Below, one piece after another: positions 7,906 through 16,403 of a DNA stretch of 64,000 nucleotides. Source of the DNA: Dyadobacter diqingensis (GTDB taxonomy: Bacteria; Bacteroidota; Bacteroidia; Cytophagales; Spirosomataceae); NCBI RefSeq assembly GCF_024220585.1, contig NZ_JAMXKF010000014.1, forward strand, positions 1 through 64,000. The letters run 5' to 3'. The position numbers and the translations under genes are program-made. The notes under the pieces are model-generated. The model ran no database searches and was not told the DNA's origin. It saw nothing but the letters and a program-made list of their open reading frames with translations. Position 1 is the stretch's first letter; the number at the start of each line of letters is the position of its first letter.

Positions 7906-8406
7906 ATGGCACAAATACAAAAATATACAAGTCCGTTAGCGGACCTCAGAAGCTCTTTCCAGCATTTTGTTTCAGCATATGCTGACAAGTATTCAGATGC
8001 ATTAACGGCTTTATCACGACGTGCATTACCTTTTGGAAAAAGTACATCAGATACAAATGCGCCAAAGCTGTCAAAAAATAAAAATCAGGAAGTATCAGAG
8101 AATCGCTATTCGGTTTTGTACACGATCAATGGACAATATCACCACGTTGGCTGTTCTTCTCAGGCAGAAGCGCAATCTGCGTTAGGTATCCTGATGACCG
8201 ACGGCAATCGTATTCCCGTAGGGATTTATGATGCCAAAACAGATTTATTTGAGTGGGAAATTATCGGACAATATTTCCACAGCCAGGATCCAATCAGCGA
8301 CCAACGTAACCGTCTGAATGAGGTGCTTACCATCTCCCGCGCTTTACGCCGCAGAGATTCAAGCTGGCAGCCTGGCTATTTGCAGAAACCTGGCTTTTTT
8401 GCATAA
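7906..8406 (+). CDS. Unrecognised 166-residue protein
   Basis: The protein is soluble, with no signal peptide or membrane segment. An N-terminal Ser/Ala/Lys-rich stretch (1-65) precedes a compact region (about 66-125) with RYSVLYTINGQYHHVGCSS and IPVGIYDAKTDLFEWE, which looks like a small beta-rich domain. A basic C-terminal tail (RALRRRD) follows. I do not recognise the family. It stands alone between two terminators with a very AT-rich upstream region, next to the peptide-export operon; a link to that locus is possible but unproved. Confidence 0.7.
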   Translation: MAQIQKYTSPLADLRSSFQHFVSAYADKYSDALTALSRRALPFGKSTSDTNAPKLSKNKNQEVSENRYSVLYTINGQYHHVGCSSQAEAQSALGILMTDGNRIPVGIYDAKTDLFEWEIIGQYFHSQDPISDQRNRLNEVLTISRALRRRDSSWQPGYLQKPGFFA

Positions 8407-8432
8407 TCGTTAAGAAGCGTACTTATTAGTTG

Positions 8433-8471
8433 GCCGCCAACATCGACAAACATCGGTGTTGGCGGCTTTTT
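8433..8471 (+). terminator. Rho-independent terminator
   Basis: GCCGCCAACA (8433-8442) pairs perfectly with TGTTGGCGGC (8457-8466), followed by TTTTT. It ends the 166-residue gene and lies in the convergent gap before the minus-strand gene ending at 8502. Confidence 0.9.
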
Positions 8472-8501
8472 AATTGTCCTTCCTGATCAAATATTAGTAT
8501 G

Positions 8502-9764
8502 TCAAAACGCAAACCCGATCGTAAGGTTTCCTTTAATCTTAAAAGACGTTTCAGTAGAATTTGCATACCCCTGAAAATTATAGGAAGTATTAAAATCCAC
8601 ATATCCATGACTGAACAATCTTTGCTGAAAACCCAAAAGCGGTCCGGCTCTAAAAATATGATCATTCATTTTGAACATCTCCCGACTTTGGAGATAATTA
8701 TGTTTACCAAGATATAGGTTATATTCAGTATTTACCCCCGTGTATATTCCTGAGAATCCGTTGCCGGCCTTTCCTCTTAACTGTTGCCTCTTTTGGAGGA
8801 AATAATATCTTGGCTGGATGGAAAAGGCCGCGTTTATTTCTCTGGAACGTGCATTACGATACTTGCCGTTAAAGCCACCGGGCTTACGATGTTCAAATCT
8901 CATATAATTATACCCGTTATTTAATCCGACATCAAATTGAACATTGAGTGAAAATGGTGATGATTTTATTTTTCTTTCGTAAGCCATTCCCAATTTAATC
9001 CTGGATAAATAAACGCCAATGGTCAACTCTGGCAGTTTTATTTTCCATTGATCCGTGAGATATTCATCACAAAGCAATAAATCACAGAGCGGTATCCTGC
9101 CCGACTTTTTCCAGTCGCCAAACGCCAGTCCAAAACTTACCTGGGAGGAAAACGACCAGTTATACAGCAAACCGTAATGAAACAATGGCGTTTCCTGCTG
9201 CAATGCAATAGAAAAATCCATGAACCCGGCATTGAGAAAACGCTGCCGAAACCCCAGCTTCAACCCAATGGTGGGCGTAAAATCCAAGGTGCCTGGTAAA
9301 GTATAGTTCATTGCCAAATAGTTTCCGCTAAAATTACTGGCACCCCTTCCGGACCTGACTCTATTAACCATATTGAAGAACCATCTGAGCTGTGCATCCA
9401 TAACCGTATTTTGCCAGGCATATCTTATGGGAACATCAGTACCATAAAAAGGCATATGCCCGGAAAGGGCAATTGAAAATGCCGGTAAAAACTTGAATTC
9501 ATATCCAAGCTGAAGAGATGAATTATTCCAGATATGATCTTCCTTTAATGGAAAAACACGGGCTTGGCTATATTGCGAAAATCCTATTTTAAACATATGC
9601 CTGGTTGGCACTTTGGTCATAAAAACATTTTCGTAACGATCAATAAAACGCTGTTTAACAAGCGTGTCCAATTCCTGAGAAAAAACAATTCCTGTTGTAT
9701 CCTGCCCGTTGATCAGCAGCGGCATTAATGACAATACTAAAATCAGACACTTTCTATATTTCAT
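8502..9764 (-). CDS. Outer-membrane beta-barrel protein of unknown role
   Basis: The protein has 420 residues. A Sec signal peptide (MKYRKCLILVLSLMPLLING, then QDTTG) is followed by many alternating aromatic and polar strands (for example LQLGYEFKFLPAFSIALSGH, INAAFSIQPRYYFLQ) and a terminal strand ending LTIGFAF; a C-terminal Phe is the usual barrel-insertion signal. No plug, peptidase or binding domain is visible. It is convergent with the upstream plus-strand gene and preceded by a 241-bp gap. Function cannot be assigned beyond an outer-membrane barrel. Confidence 0.7.
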   Translation of the reverse strand: MKYRKCLILVLSLMPLLINGQDTTGIVFSQELDTLVKQRFIDRYENVFMTKVPTRHMFKIGFSQYSQARVFPLKEDHIWNNSSLQLGYEFKFLPAFSIALSGHMPFYGTDVPIRYAWQNTVMDAQLRWFFNMVNRVRSGRGASNFSGNYLAMNYTLPGTLDFTPTIGLKLGFRQRFLNAGFMDFSIALQQETPLFHYGLLYNWSFSSQVSFGLAFGDWKKSGRIPLCDLLLCDEYLTDQWKIKLPELTIGVYLSRIKLGMAYERKIKSSPFSLNVQFDVGLNNGYNYMRFEHRKPGGFNGKYRNARSREINAAFSIQPRYYFLQKRQQLRGKAGNGFSGIYTGVNTEYNLYLGKHNYLQSREMFKMNDHIFRAGPLLGFQQRLFSHGYVDFNTSYNFQGYANSTETSFKIKGNLTIGFAF

Positions 9765-10005
9765 TAAATCCGCCCATTATTAAAGGTCTCATTTTCGTTT
9801 AGATCAGTATGTCATACAAACACTTTTGCCCCTGTTATAAAATAACAGGGTGCACTAAGGAGGCATAAAATGTAAAAATGGTTGTATGAAAGATCAATTG
9901 TTTAACTTAATTACGACACGCGCAACCCAACAAGCTGTAATTCAAAATGTTAAAAGTTTAAAATATCGCAATTAGAAATATAGTTTCAAACCTATATCCC
10001 CATAA

Positions 10006-10497
10006 CTATCTGTGAGCAGATCCAAGCCTTTCCTCATTTGCGGTTGTTGGCTTGCCCGTCCCGTTTGGCTGACCTATGCCAGTCGTGATCAGGTTAAACA
10101 AGCTTTGATGCAGGTATTGGGTCCATGAATTTTGGCAGATCTCGAAGCACTCATATTCCGGAACCAAACCCTTGTGGGTAAAGCTGACTTGCGTTTTGTT
10201 ATCTTTCTCAGAAATCTCAAAAATGATTTTTGTATCCTGCCATTCACTTTTATCTTTTGTGAAACTAAAATAGTTCTCCACCACATACCAAACGACTTTC
10301 TTATCAGGTATGACTTCTATCAGCCTCATCCGGCACTTATGAACATCTTCGTAATGATAAATAAACTCGTCGTTGAGTTGGGTAGTACCGCCCTCAATTT
10401 CTTCCGACCACCACCCGCTAACATGATTGATGGCATTAAATACCTCCTTTGGGCTTTTGTCTACCAGAATAGTTGTTGTAAAATCTGACGCTGTCAT
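10006..10497 (-). CDS. SRPBCC / AHSA1-like domain protein
   Basis: The protein has 163 residues. The N-terminal pattern TTTILVDKSPKEVFNAIN followed by VSGWW, RMRLIEVIPDKKVVWYVVEN and TQVSFTHKGLVPEYECF is typical of the SRPBCC superfamily (AHSA1-like), which binds hydrophobic ligands in a deep pocket. Family members are cytoplasmic and often encoded as single genes. The start at 10497 gives the full first strand. No catalytic role can be inferred. Confidence 0.8.
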   Translation of the reverse strand: MTASDFTTTILVDKSPKEVFNAINHVSGWWSEEIEGGTTQLNDEFIYHYEDVHKCRMRLIEVIPDKKVVWYVVENYFSFTKDKSEWQDTKIIFEISEKDNKTQVSFTHKGLVPEYECFEICQNSWTQYLHQSLFNLITTGIGQPNGTGKPTTANEERLGSAHR

Positions 10498-10764
10498 TTT
10501 AGATATGTTTTTGATTATGAAATCGTTCCATCAAATTTATTATCTAAACATCATTTAATCAGGGGGTAAAATGGACTTTCGGGCGGGGCGATCAGGACAA
10601 AATACATGTGTTGCCTGATCTCAGGAATTAAAACCGTACAGAGTCAGCCGTTACGGCAATTGATACATTCCAAAGCCGGGTAAATATCTGTCAGACATCC
10701 AAATTAACAAGTAGAAGCCAAAATTTTTCACTTATAATACAAATTAATAGCAAAATATTCAAAA

Positions 10765-12042
10765 GTGAGACGGAGCCTAACCTTTATTGAGGGAACCATG
10801 TACGCTGGTGGGCGCGTGCCTGTAAACGTGGTCGCCGGGGTTAAAATACTGGGAAATATCAGTGAAGAAAATTTACACCATGCGCTAGCCAAGGTTCAGG
10901 ACAGACATCCCATGCTTAAAACGAATGTTCTGGAAGACGAAACAAATATCCCCTATTTCGTAACGCAAAAGCTTATCCGTAAAATCCCTGTTCGCGTACT
11001 GCCCAGAGGCAACGATGAAGACTGGAAAAAAGAATATACAAACGAATGCCTGACAGCCTTCGACTGTAAAAATGGCCCGTTGGTCAGGCTTGTCTGGTTA
11101 AAATCCGATCATGTTTCTGATCTCATTTTTGTTGGTCATCACTGTATTTGTGATGGAAAAACCGTGTTGAACATTATTGATGAAACGCTTCGCTTACTGG
11201 AACAGCCTGATATAGAAATTGGCACTTATGACACATTCTCCTCCATTTCAGATTTTATTCCGGACACTATAAAAAACAATAAGATCAATAGATTAACGGC
11301 AGCGGTTATCGCCCGTTTGGCCAGACTGGCCTTGATGGTAGTTTCCTTGAAAAAGGAGGTAAAAAGAGAAAACCCATACCTGATACACTGGAAATTAAAC
11401 AAGGAAGAGTCCGCCGCCCTTCTCGAAAAATGCAAATCCGAAGGCAGCACCATTCACTCGGCGCTGTGCGTTGCATTTCTGAAAGCCTACCAAAGTGTGG
11501 AAACAATCAAAACCCATTCCAGGCTTTACTGCGCGGTAGACATGCGAAAGTTCATTCCTGATATCAAAAATGATATGACATTTGCGTTTCCCGCTATGAT
11601 TGGATTGGATCTCAAAAACGACAAATCAATAGATTTCCGGATGCAGGCACGCCAGTTTAAAGAAGAGCTATTGACGAAAATGGAGAAGATGGAAATAAAC
11701 AAAGTACTGATGTACAGCGAGTCGCTTTTGTCGTCCCTGCCGCAAATGACAAAATATGCCAAAGCTGACCGCGGGACACATGATTTTACACTTTCCAACA
11801 TGGGTAGGGTGACCTTGAAAGAAGCATATTCCACATTTACAATCGAAAGCCTGTATACTCCCGGCACCATTTTCCCTTTCGGCAATCCCTCGACATTATT
11901 TTCTACCGCTTTTAAAGGAGAAATTGATTTTATATTTTCCTCTGATGAAGAGTTCGTGAAATACCAGGACGCGCTCGTCATCAAAAGTAATGCGATGAGG
12001 ATGTTGCTTCATGCTGCTGAGCCTGTTGTTGTACCAAATTAA
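10765..12042 (+). CDS. Stand-alone condensation-domain acyltransferase
   Basis: The protein has 425 residues. It carries HHCICDG (residues 125-131), the HHxxxDG active-site motif of the condensation/acyltransferase superfamily (NRPS C domains, PapA and alcohol acetyltransferases), with the second His as expected base. The N-terminus RRSLTFIEGTMY resembles PapA-like starts, which supports the GTG start at 10765; ATG 10798 would cut into that motif. No adenylation or carrier domain lies nearby, so it is probably a free-standing acyltransferase making an ester or amide. The plus-strand GNAT gene follows after 110 bp. The substrate is unknown. Confidence 0.75.
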   Translation: MRRSLTFIEGTMYAGGRVPVNVVAGVKILGNISEENLHHALAKVQDRHPMLKTNVLEDETNIPYFVTQKLIRKIPVRVLPRGNDEDWKKEYTNECLTAFDCKNGPLVRLVWLKSDHVSDLIFVGHHCICDGKTVLNIIDETLRLLEQPDIEIGTYDTFSSISDFIPDTIKNNKINRLTAAVIARLARLALMVVSLKKEVKRENPYLIHWKLNKEESAALLEKCKSEGSTIHSALCVAFLKAYQSVETIKTHSRLYCAVDMRKFIPDIKNDMTFAFPAMIGLDLKNDKSIDFRMQARQFKEELLTKMEKMEINKVLMYSESLLSSLPQMTKYAKADRGTHDFTLSNMGRVTLKEAYSTFTIESLYTPGTIFPFGNPSTLFSTAFKGEIDFIFSSDEEFVKYQDALVIKSNAMRMLLHAAEPVVVPN

Positions 12043-12152
12043 TGTATGATTTTCGACTGATACAACACACACAAATATTATGATATTTATTAAATTGTAA
12101 ATTATCAGTCCACCTGTACATAATCAAGTGGTTATACACTATCTAACAACTT

Positions 12153-12581
12153 ATGGACCAATCTGTTCTTGTTCGTCAAGCCACGCAGGATGATCTCCTC
12201 TCAATTTTGCAGCTGGCGAATCAACTCAGCGACACGATAAATGTATCAGAATCATATCTAACAAGCAACTTCTCTAAATTTATTGATAATGACCGCCACT
12301 GCCTGGTTGTTGCTGTAAAAAATGAAGTCGTTGTGGGTTACGTATCTGGCTATTTCCACGACACCATTTATGCCTGCGGGTTGGTAGCATATGTCGACGA
12401 AATTGTAGTGGATGTTAACCACAGAGCAATGAAAATCGGAGCGGCTTTAATGACCGTGTTTGAAAAGACCAGTAAAGAAAAAGGCTGTGTAATTGTTTCC
12501 CTGGCAACTTACGGAGCGAAAAGCTTCTATGAAGCGCTTGGCTACAAGTCCAATGCCGGCTACTTCAAAAAATATTTGTAA
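12153..12581 (+). CDS. GNAT-family N-acetyltransferase
   Basis: The protein has 142 residues and a single GNAT domain: VRQATQDDLLSILQLANQLS (strand 1/helix 1), HCLVVAVKNEVVVGYVSGYF, then YVDEIVVDVNHRAMKIGAALM, where VDVNHRAMKIGAA matches the acetyl-CoA pyrophosphate loop, and FYEALGYKSNAGYFKK at the end. It probably transfers acetyl from acetyl-CoA to a small-molecule amine or peptide. It follows the condensation-type acyltransferase on the same strand. Confidence 0.85.
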   Translation: MDQSVLVRQATQDDLLSILQLANQLSDTINVSESYLTSNFSKFIDNDRHCLVVAVKNEVVVGYVSGYFHDTIYACGLVAYVDEIVVDVNHRAMKIGAALMTVFEKTSKEKGCVIVSLATYGAKSFYEALGYKSNAGYFKKYL

Positions 12582-12915
12582 AAGCCTGATTTAAATCAAT
12601 TACTTTTGGAGAAACCCTGCATAATCGTTTATATATAACTTGAATAGTGCCGTCCGTAAACCTAATCACACATAAAATTGCCTGGAAACTTTCAAATCAA
12701 ATCAGCTCCTATAATTTCCCCACAGTAACTTTTACACCTATCTAGCTTTTAAGTTAGAGCGCTTTCCAAATTAAGCTTCCCCTGTGAACAACGATAACGG
12801 ATGCTCATTGCCTTTCGGACTCTTCGAGTCAGTTCTTAATTTTCTTTAAAATTGCTTTTTTACTTTTTCCAAATACCATTTCTGTACTGATTTTTAAGCG
12901 ATAACCTTATGTTGT
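12582..12915. other. Intergenic stretch without visible features
   Basis: These 334 bp hold no supported gene, strong hairpin or repeat. The last part must contain the promoter of the lipoprotein gene at 12916. Confidence 0.5.
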
Positions 12916-13446
12916 ATGAAATATTTCCTCAAATCAGTGCTCGTTGTTGCATGGGGATTGTTGATCGCAAATAGCTGCAAATCCAAAGAAGACGCGCTGC
13001 CAGCTCCGACGACAGAAGGTCGCAATACATTCGGTTGCAAAATCAATGGCAAAGTTTGGATTGCGAATGGCGTTACTAATGAACAGGGGCCATCAGCCAA
13101 ACCAATAGAGGTAGAATTCAGGCAATTAAGCACAAACACTTTTTATCTGTTCATTCATACCAATGCAAACACAAAAGACCGCGTTCAGTTGTCTTTGCCA
13201 GCAGGCAAAATCGGATCCAACATCCTGACAAACCGGTACAATGAACCCTTCGGCATTTACTATGATAACCAGTTCAGGCTCTTTAACTCGATGGAGGCAA
13301 ACCCGGGCAAAGTAGTAATCACACGCCTGGATACCATCAATCGTATCGTGTCAGGAACCTTCGAGTTTGACGCTCAATTTATTGTAAACAAAGAGATTAC
13401 ACGAATCACAGAGGGTCGATTTGACATTGATATGGATACTCTTTAA
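12916..13446 (+). CDS. DUF6252-type lipoprotein
   Basis: The protein has 176 residues. A signal sequence ends in IANSCKSKED, a lipobox-like site at Cys21. NTFGCKINGKVWIA and the following beta-rich repeats (LPAGKIGSN, IVSGTFEFDAQF, ITEGRFDIDMDTL) match the DUF6252 family, which is common in Bacteroidota and of unknown function. It is expected to be a periplasmic or surface lipoprotein. The DHFR-like gene follows after 36 bp on the same strand. Confidence 0.75.
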   Translation: MKYFLKSVLVVAWGLLIANSCKSKEDALPAPTTEGRNTFGCKINGKVWIANGVTNEQGPSAKPIEVEFRQLSTNTFYLFIHTNANTKDRVQLSLPAGKIGSNILTNRYNEPFGIYYDNQFRLFNSMEANPGKVVITRLDTINRIVSGTFEFDAQFIVNKEITRITEGRFDIDMDTL

Positions 13447-13482
13447 CCAGTTCTTCGCTCAAACGTTCTGCATAATCCAACC

Positions 13483-14055
13483 ATGAGAAAGCTAAAATTA
13501 CAAGTGCAAATATCTATCGACGGATATGTTGCGGGACCAAATGGTGAAGAAGACTGGGTTGTAAGGGCCTCAGATGAAAAACTTTGGCAGCTCATCAACG
13601 AATTGCCCGACAATTCAGATACCCTTCTGCTTGGCCGAAAAATGGCAGAAGCCTTCATACCTCATTTTGAAGAATTTGCATCCGACAGCACGAAAATCAC
13701 TTTCGCTCAGAAAATGGTCAATATTCCGAAAATTATTTTTTCCAGGACACTGGACAAGCCATTCGGCAAAAATACCTCGCTTGCAAAAGGAACTCTGGCA
13801 GACGAAATCGCAGCACTGAAAAATCAAAACGGCAGGGATATTTTAGTTTACGGAGGTGCCGGTTTCGTGTCTTCCCTCATTGCCGGCGGGCACATTGACG
13901 AATTCTTCTTCTTTGTTAATCCCGTGATGATCAATAAAGGAATGAGAATTTTTGACCTGCTCGACAAGCGACAAAAACTTTCTTTGATCAGTGCTACGCC
14001 ATACGAATGCGGCGTAACCGTAATTCACTATAAATTAAACAATGTTGATCAATAA
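13483..14055 (+). CDS. Dihydrofolate reductase-family (RibD C-terminal) protein
   Basis: The protein has 190 residues. KLQVQISIDGYVAGPNGEED at the start, DTLLLGRKMAEAF, IPKIIFSRTL and DILVYGGAGFVSSLIAGGHI are the motifs of the RibD C-terminal/DHFR-like fold that binds NADPH (GGAGF near residues 124-128). Stand-alone members occur near oxidoreductases and regulators and their substrates are mostly unknown. The gene ends 7 bp before the convergent AraC gene. A folate or riboflavin role is unlikely because no pathway genes are present. Confidence 0.85.
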   Translation: MRKLKLQVQISIDGYVAGPNGEEDWVVRASDEKLWQLINELPDNSDTLLLGRKMAEAFIPHFEEFASDSTKITFAQKMVNIPKIIFSRTLDKPFGKNTSLAKGTLADEIAALKNQNGRDILVYGGAGFVSSLIAGGHIDEFFFFVNPVMINKGMRIFDLLDKRQKLSLISATPYECGVTVIHYKLNNVDQ

Positions 14056-14062
14056 GTCTCAG

Positions 14063-15016
14063 CTACGTTGCTGAATACTTCTTTGGCTTCATGCCCAGAT
14101 GCTGTTCAAAAACTCTCGAAAAATGACTCAGATTGGTAAATCCGAGCTGATAGCCAACTTCCGAAACGGTCAATCGTTTTTCCCTCAGTAATCGCGCTGC
14201 TTCCTGCATCCGCATTGACTGGTAATATTCAAAAACACCTTTGCCGAAAGTTTGCTTAAACAGTTTCCGCATTTTAGGTTCGCTCATGCCGGCTTCCTTC
14301 GCCAGTGAAGCAATATCGGGTGCCTCATTCAAATGCGACTGCAAACGGAGCTTAATCGCATAAATGGCCTTGATATCGTCCATGTGCATCTTACTCAGGG
14401 GCACGGCGTCCCGCTGCATCAGCAAAGCAAACGTATGGCAAAGCAGCTCTTCACATTTCAATTTGTAATAATGGCTTTCTATACTTTCAGGAACAGACTG
14501 ATGCAGCATTTCACTGGCAATATTAATTATCTGGGAAGAAATACCGGTTTCAAGTATAAAATTATCCTCAGCTTCTAAAACGCTTGCCACCACCGGGTGA
14601 TCTATATGTCCGAAGAGCTGTTGCAAATATTGTCGTGACGCGCCAATGGTAACACTTCCAAAAACCGTATTGGAAGGCATTGTAATAATAGAGGAAACTA
14701 GCTGCCTGCAAATCAGCACATTCGCCTGCTCGGGTAATAATTGTTCATCGGGCTTTGTCAGAGAAGGAAAAATACCGCTCAAAAGAAAGGCAATATGTTC
14801 CTGTTTTTCCATCGACTCATTGGTCCATTCCACAAAAACATCTTCTTTCAGATAATAATTGCGGATCATCATACGCATATCATTTCCCCAGTTAAACCCG
14901 GTGATATAACCCGCCCCTTTGCTTTCCGGTATATGAATAAAGCGCCCCTGGATCGTTGCACCTATGGCCTTCGTAAAATCTGCCATAATACCCGGGCCAA
15001 TCGCAGATATTTTCAT
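14063..15016 (-). CDS. AraC-family transcriptional regulator
   Basis: The protein has 317 residues. The C-terminal 95 residues carry two helix-turn-helix units: IASLAKEAGMSEPKMRKLFK and VSEVGYQLGFTNLSHFSRVF, followed by HLGMKPKKYSAT, the usual AraC/XylS end. The N-terminal 200 residues form an effector or dimer domain that I do not recognise. The gene is divergent from the flavin monooxygenase at 15096 with an 79-bp gap between the starts, so it very likely controls that gene and itself. Confidence 0.88.
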   Translation of the reverse strand: MKISAIGPGIMADFTKAIGATIQGRFIHIPESKGAGYITGFNWGNDMRMMIRNYYLKEDVFVEWTNESMEKQEHIAFLLSGIFPSLTKPDEQLLPEQANVLICRQLVSSIITMPSNTVFGSVTIGASRQYLQQLFGHIDHPVVASVLEAEDNFILETGISSQIINIASEMLHQSVPESIESHYYKLKCEELLCHTFALLMQRDAVPLSKMHMDDIKAIYAIKLRLQSHLNEAPDIASLAKEAGMSEPKMRKLFKQTFGKGVFEYYQSMRMQEAARLLREKRLTVSEVGYQLGFTNLSHFSRVFEQHLGMKPKKYSAT

Positions 15017-15033
15017 TTACGACTATTTTATTA

Positions 15034-15075
15034 ATAGTTGCAGCTATTTTAATTATAAATGTAGCCATAATTTTG
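15034..15075 (+). promoter_or_regulatory. Putative AraC operator and Bacteroidetes-type -7 box
   Basis: The divergent gap holds ATAGTTGCAGCTAT (15034-15047), a 14-bp near-perfect palindrome, and TAATTTTG (15068-15075), which matches the Bacteroidetes -7 consensus TAnnTTTG and lies 21 bp before the ATG at 15096. TTGCAG occurs in both elements. This suggests regulation of the monooxygenase by the AraC protein encoded on the other side. A -33 box at the right spacing is not clear. Confidence 0.4.
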
Positions 15076-15095
15076 CAGGTATAAAAACAAGAGAT

Positions 15096-16280
15096 ATGTT
15101 ACTGGAAGATAAAAACATAGCGATTATTGGTGGCGGACCGGGCGGACTGACACTTGCCCGGCTTTTACAAATCAGTGGAGCCAATGTAAAAGTGTATGAA
15201 AGAGATGAAGACAGAAATGTAAGAGTGCAGGGTGCAACACTTGACTTGCATTTTGAATCGGGATTAAAGGCACTTGAGGCAGCAGGTTTGATGGATGCCT
15301 TCAAAGCGAATTACAGACCAGGGAACGACCGGTACCGTGTTGTCGATAAAAATGCAACCATTTTCTATGACGATCATAGCAAAGAATCAACCGGCAACTT
15401 TGGCGACGAATGGTTCCGCCCCGAAATTGATCGTGGACCATTAAGAGATATTTTACTGGATTCGCTGCAACCGGGCACCGTTATTTGGAACAGCCATATT
15501 GTTTCCCTTGAGAACATTGACAACACCTGGAAGATCATTTTTGAAAACGGCAATACCGCTGCTGCCGATATTGTAATCGGAGCAGATGGAGCTAATTCCA
15601 AAATCCGCCCGGTCGTTACGCCAATCAAACCGCTTTATTCAGGCGCGACCTATTTGGTAGGCAATATTCCTGATTCCGAAAAAAATACCCCAAAACTTCA
15701 CAACCTGCTGAAGGGTGGAAAAATCTCTGCTATGGGTGATTCAAAAGCAATATTTTTAAGTGCCAAAGGAGATGATAGTCTGGATTTTTATATCAGCTGG
15801 AAAGCAGATGTTAATTGGGCGAAAGAAAGCGGGATTGACTTTAAGAATAGTAAACAAGTTTCGGAATGGTTTAAAAAAGAGTATGCCAACTGGGATAACA
15901 TTTGGCTTGAAATGTTTGAACACGAAAACACTCATTTTATTCCAAGGCCCTTATACGCGATGCCACAAGACCAATATTGGGAGGCCCGGCCTACTATCAC
16001 ATTGCTTGGTGATGCCGCACACTTATTGCCTCCCAATGGAGAGGGCGTAAATATGGCAATGCTTGATGCCCTGGAATTAAGTGAAAGCCTGACCGGTGGA
16101 AAATTTGCAGATTTAAAATCAGCAATAACCCATTATGAAAAAGAAATGTTTGCACGATTTGTCGAAGAAGGGAAAGTAACAGCCGATTTCATAAATTGGA
16201 CATACTCGCCAGACGGACTAAAAATAATGGTAGAAATGTTTGATGAACTGCCAAACCAAACACAGCTGCCAACCGATTAG
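15096..16280 (+). CDS. FAD-dependent monooxygenase, distant Tet(X)-like
   Basis: The protein has 394 residues from ATG 15096; an open frame continues 132 bp upstream, but the chosen start gives the normal MLLEDKNIAIIGGGPGG beginning. It has the FAD dinucleotide fold (GGGPGG, then VYERDED), an acidic-Asp motif (VIGADGANS) and GDAAHLLPPNGEGVNMAM, the second FAD motif of class A flavin hydroxylases. The order and spacing resemble Tet(X), but the substrate-binding middle is strongly diverged, so hydroxylation of an aromatic or polyketide compound is the safe call. It is divergent from an AraC gene and followed by an aldo/keto reductase. Confidence 0.85.
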   Translation: MLLEDKNIAIIGGGPGGLTLARLLQISGANVKVYERDEDRNVRVQGATLDLHFESGLKALEAAGLMDAFKANYRPGNDRYRVVDKNATIFYDDHSKESTGNFGDEWFRPEIDRGPLRDILLDSLQPGTVIWNSHIVSLENIDNTWKIIFENGNTAAADIVIGADGANSKIRPVVTPIKPLYSGATYLVGNIPDSEKNTPKLHNLLKGGKISAMGDSKAIFLSAKGDDSLDFYISWKADVNWAKESGIDFKNSKQVSEWFKKEYANWDNIWLEMFEHENTHFIPRPLYAMPQDQYWEARPTITLLGDAAHLLPPNGEGVNMAMLDALELSESLTGGKFADLKSAITHYEKEMFARFVEEGKVTADFINWTYSPDGLKIMVEMFDELPNQTQLPTD

Positions 16281-16403
16281 TACTCTTATCAAACTGTAAG
16301 CACAAAGCCGAGCCGTACAGACAAGTTATTTGAGCCGTACAGGAAATTCAGGAAGAAGAACATCAGCCATCTTTGTATCGTTAAATCACAAAAACTTAAA
16401 GCG

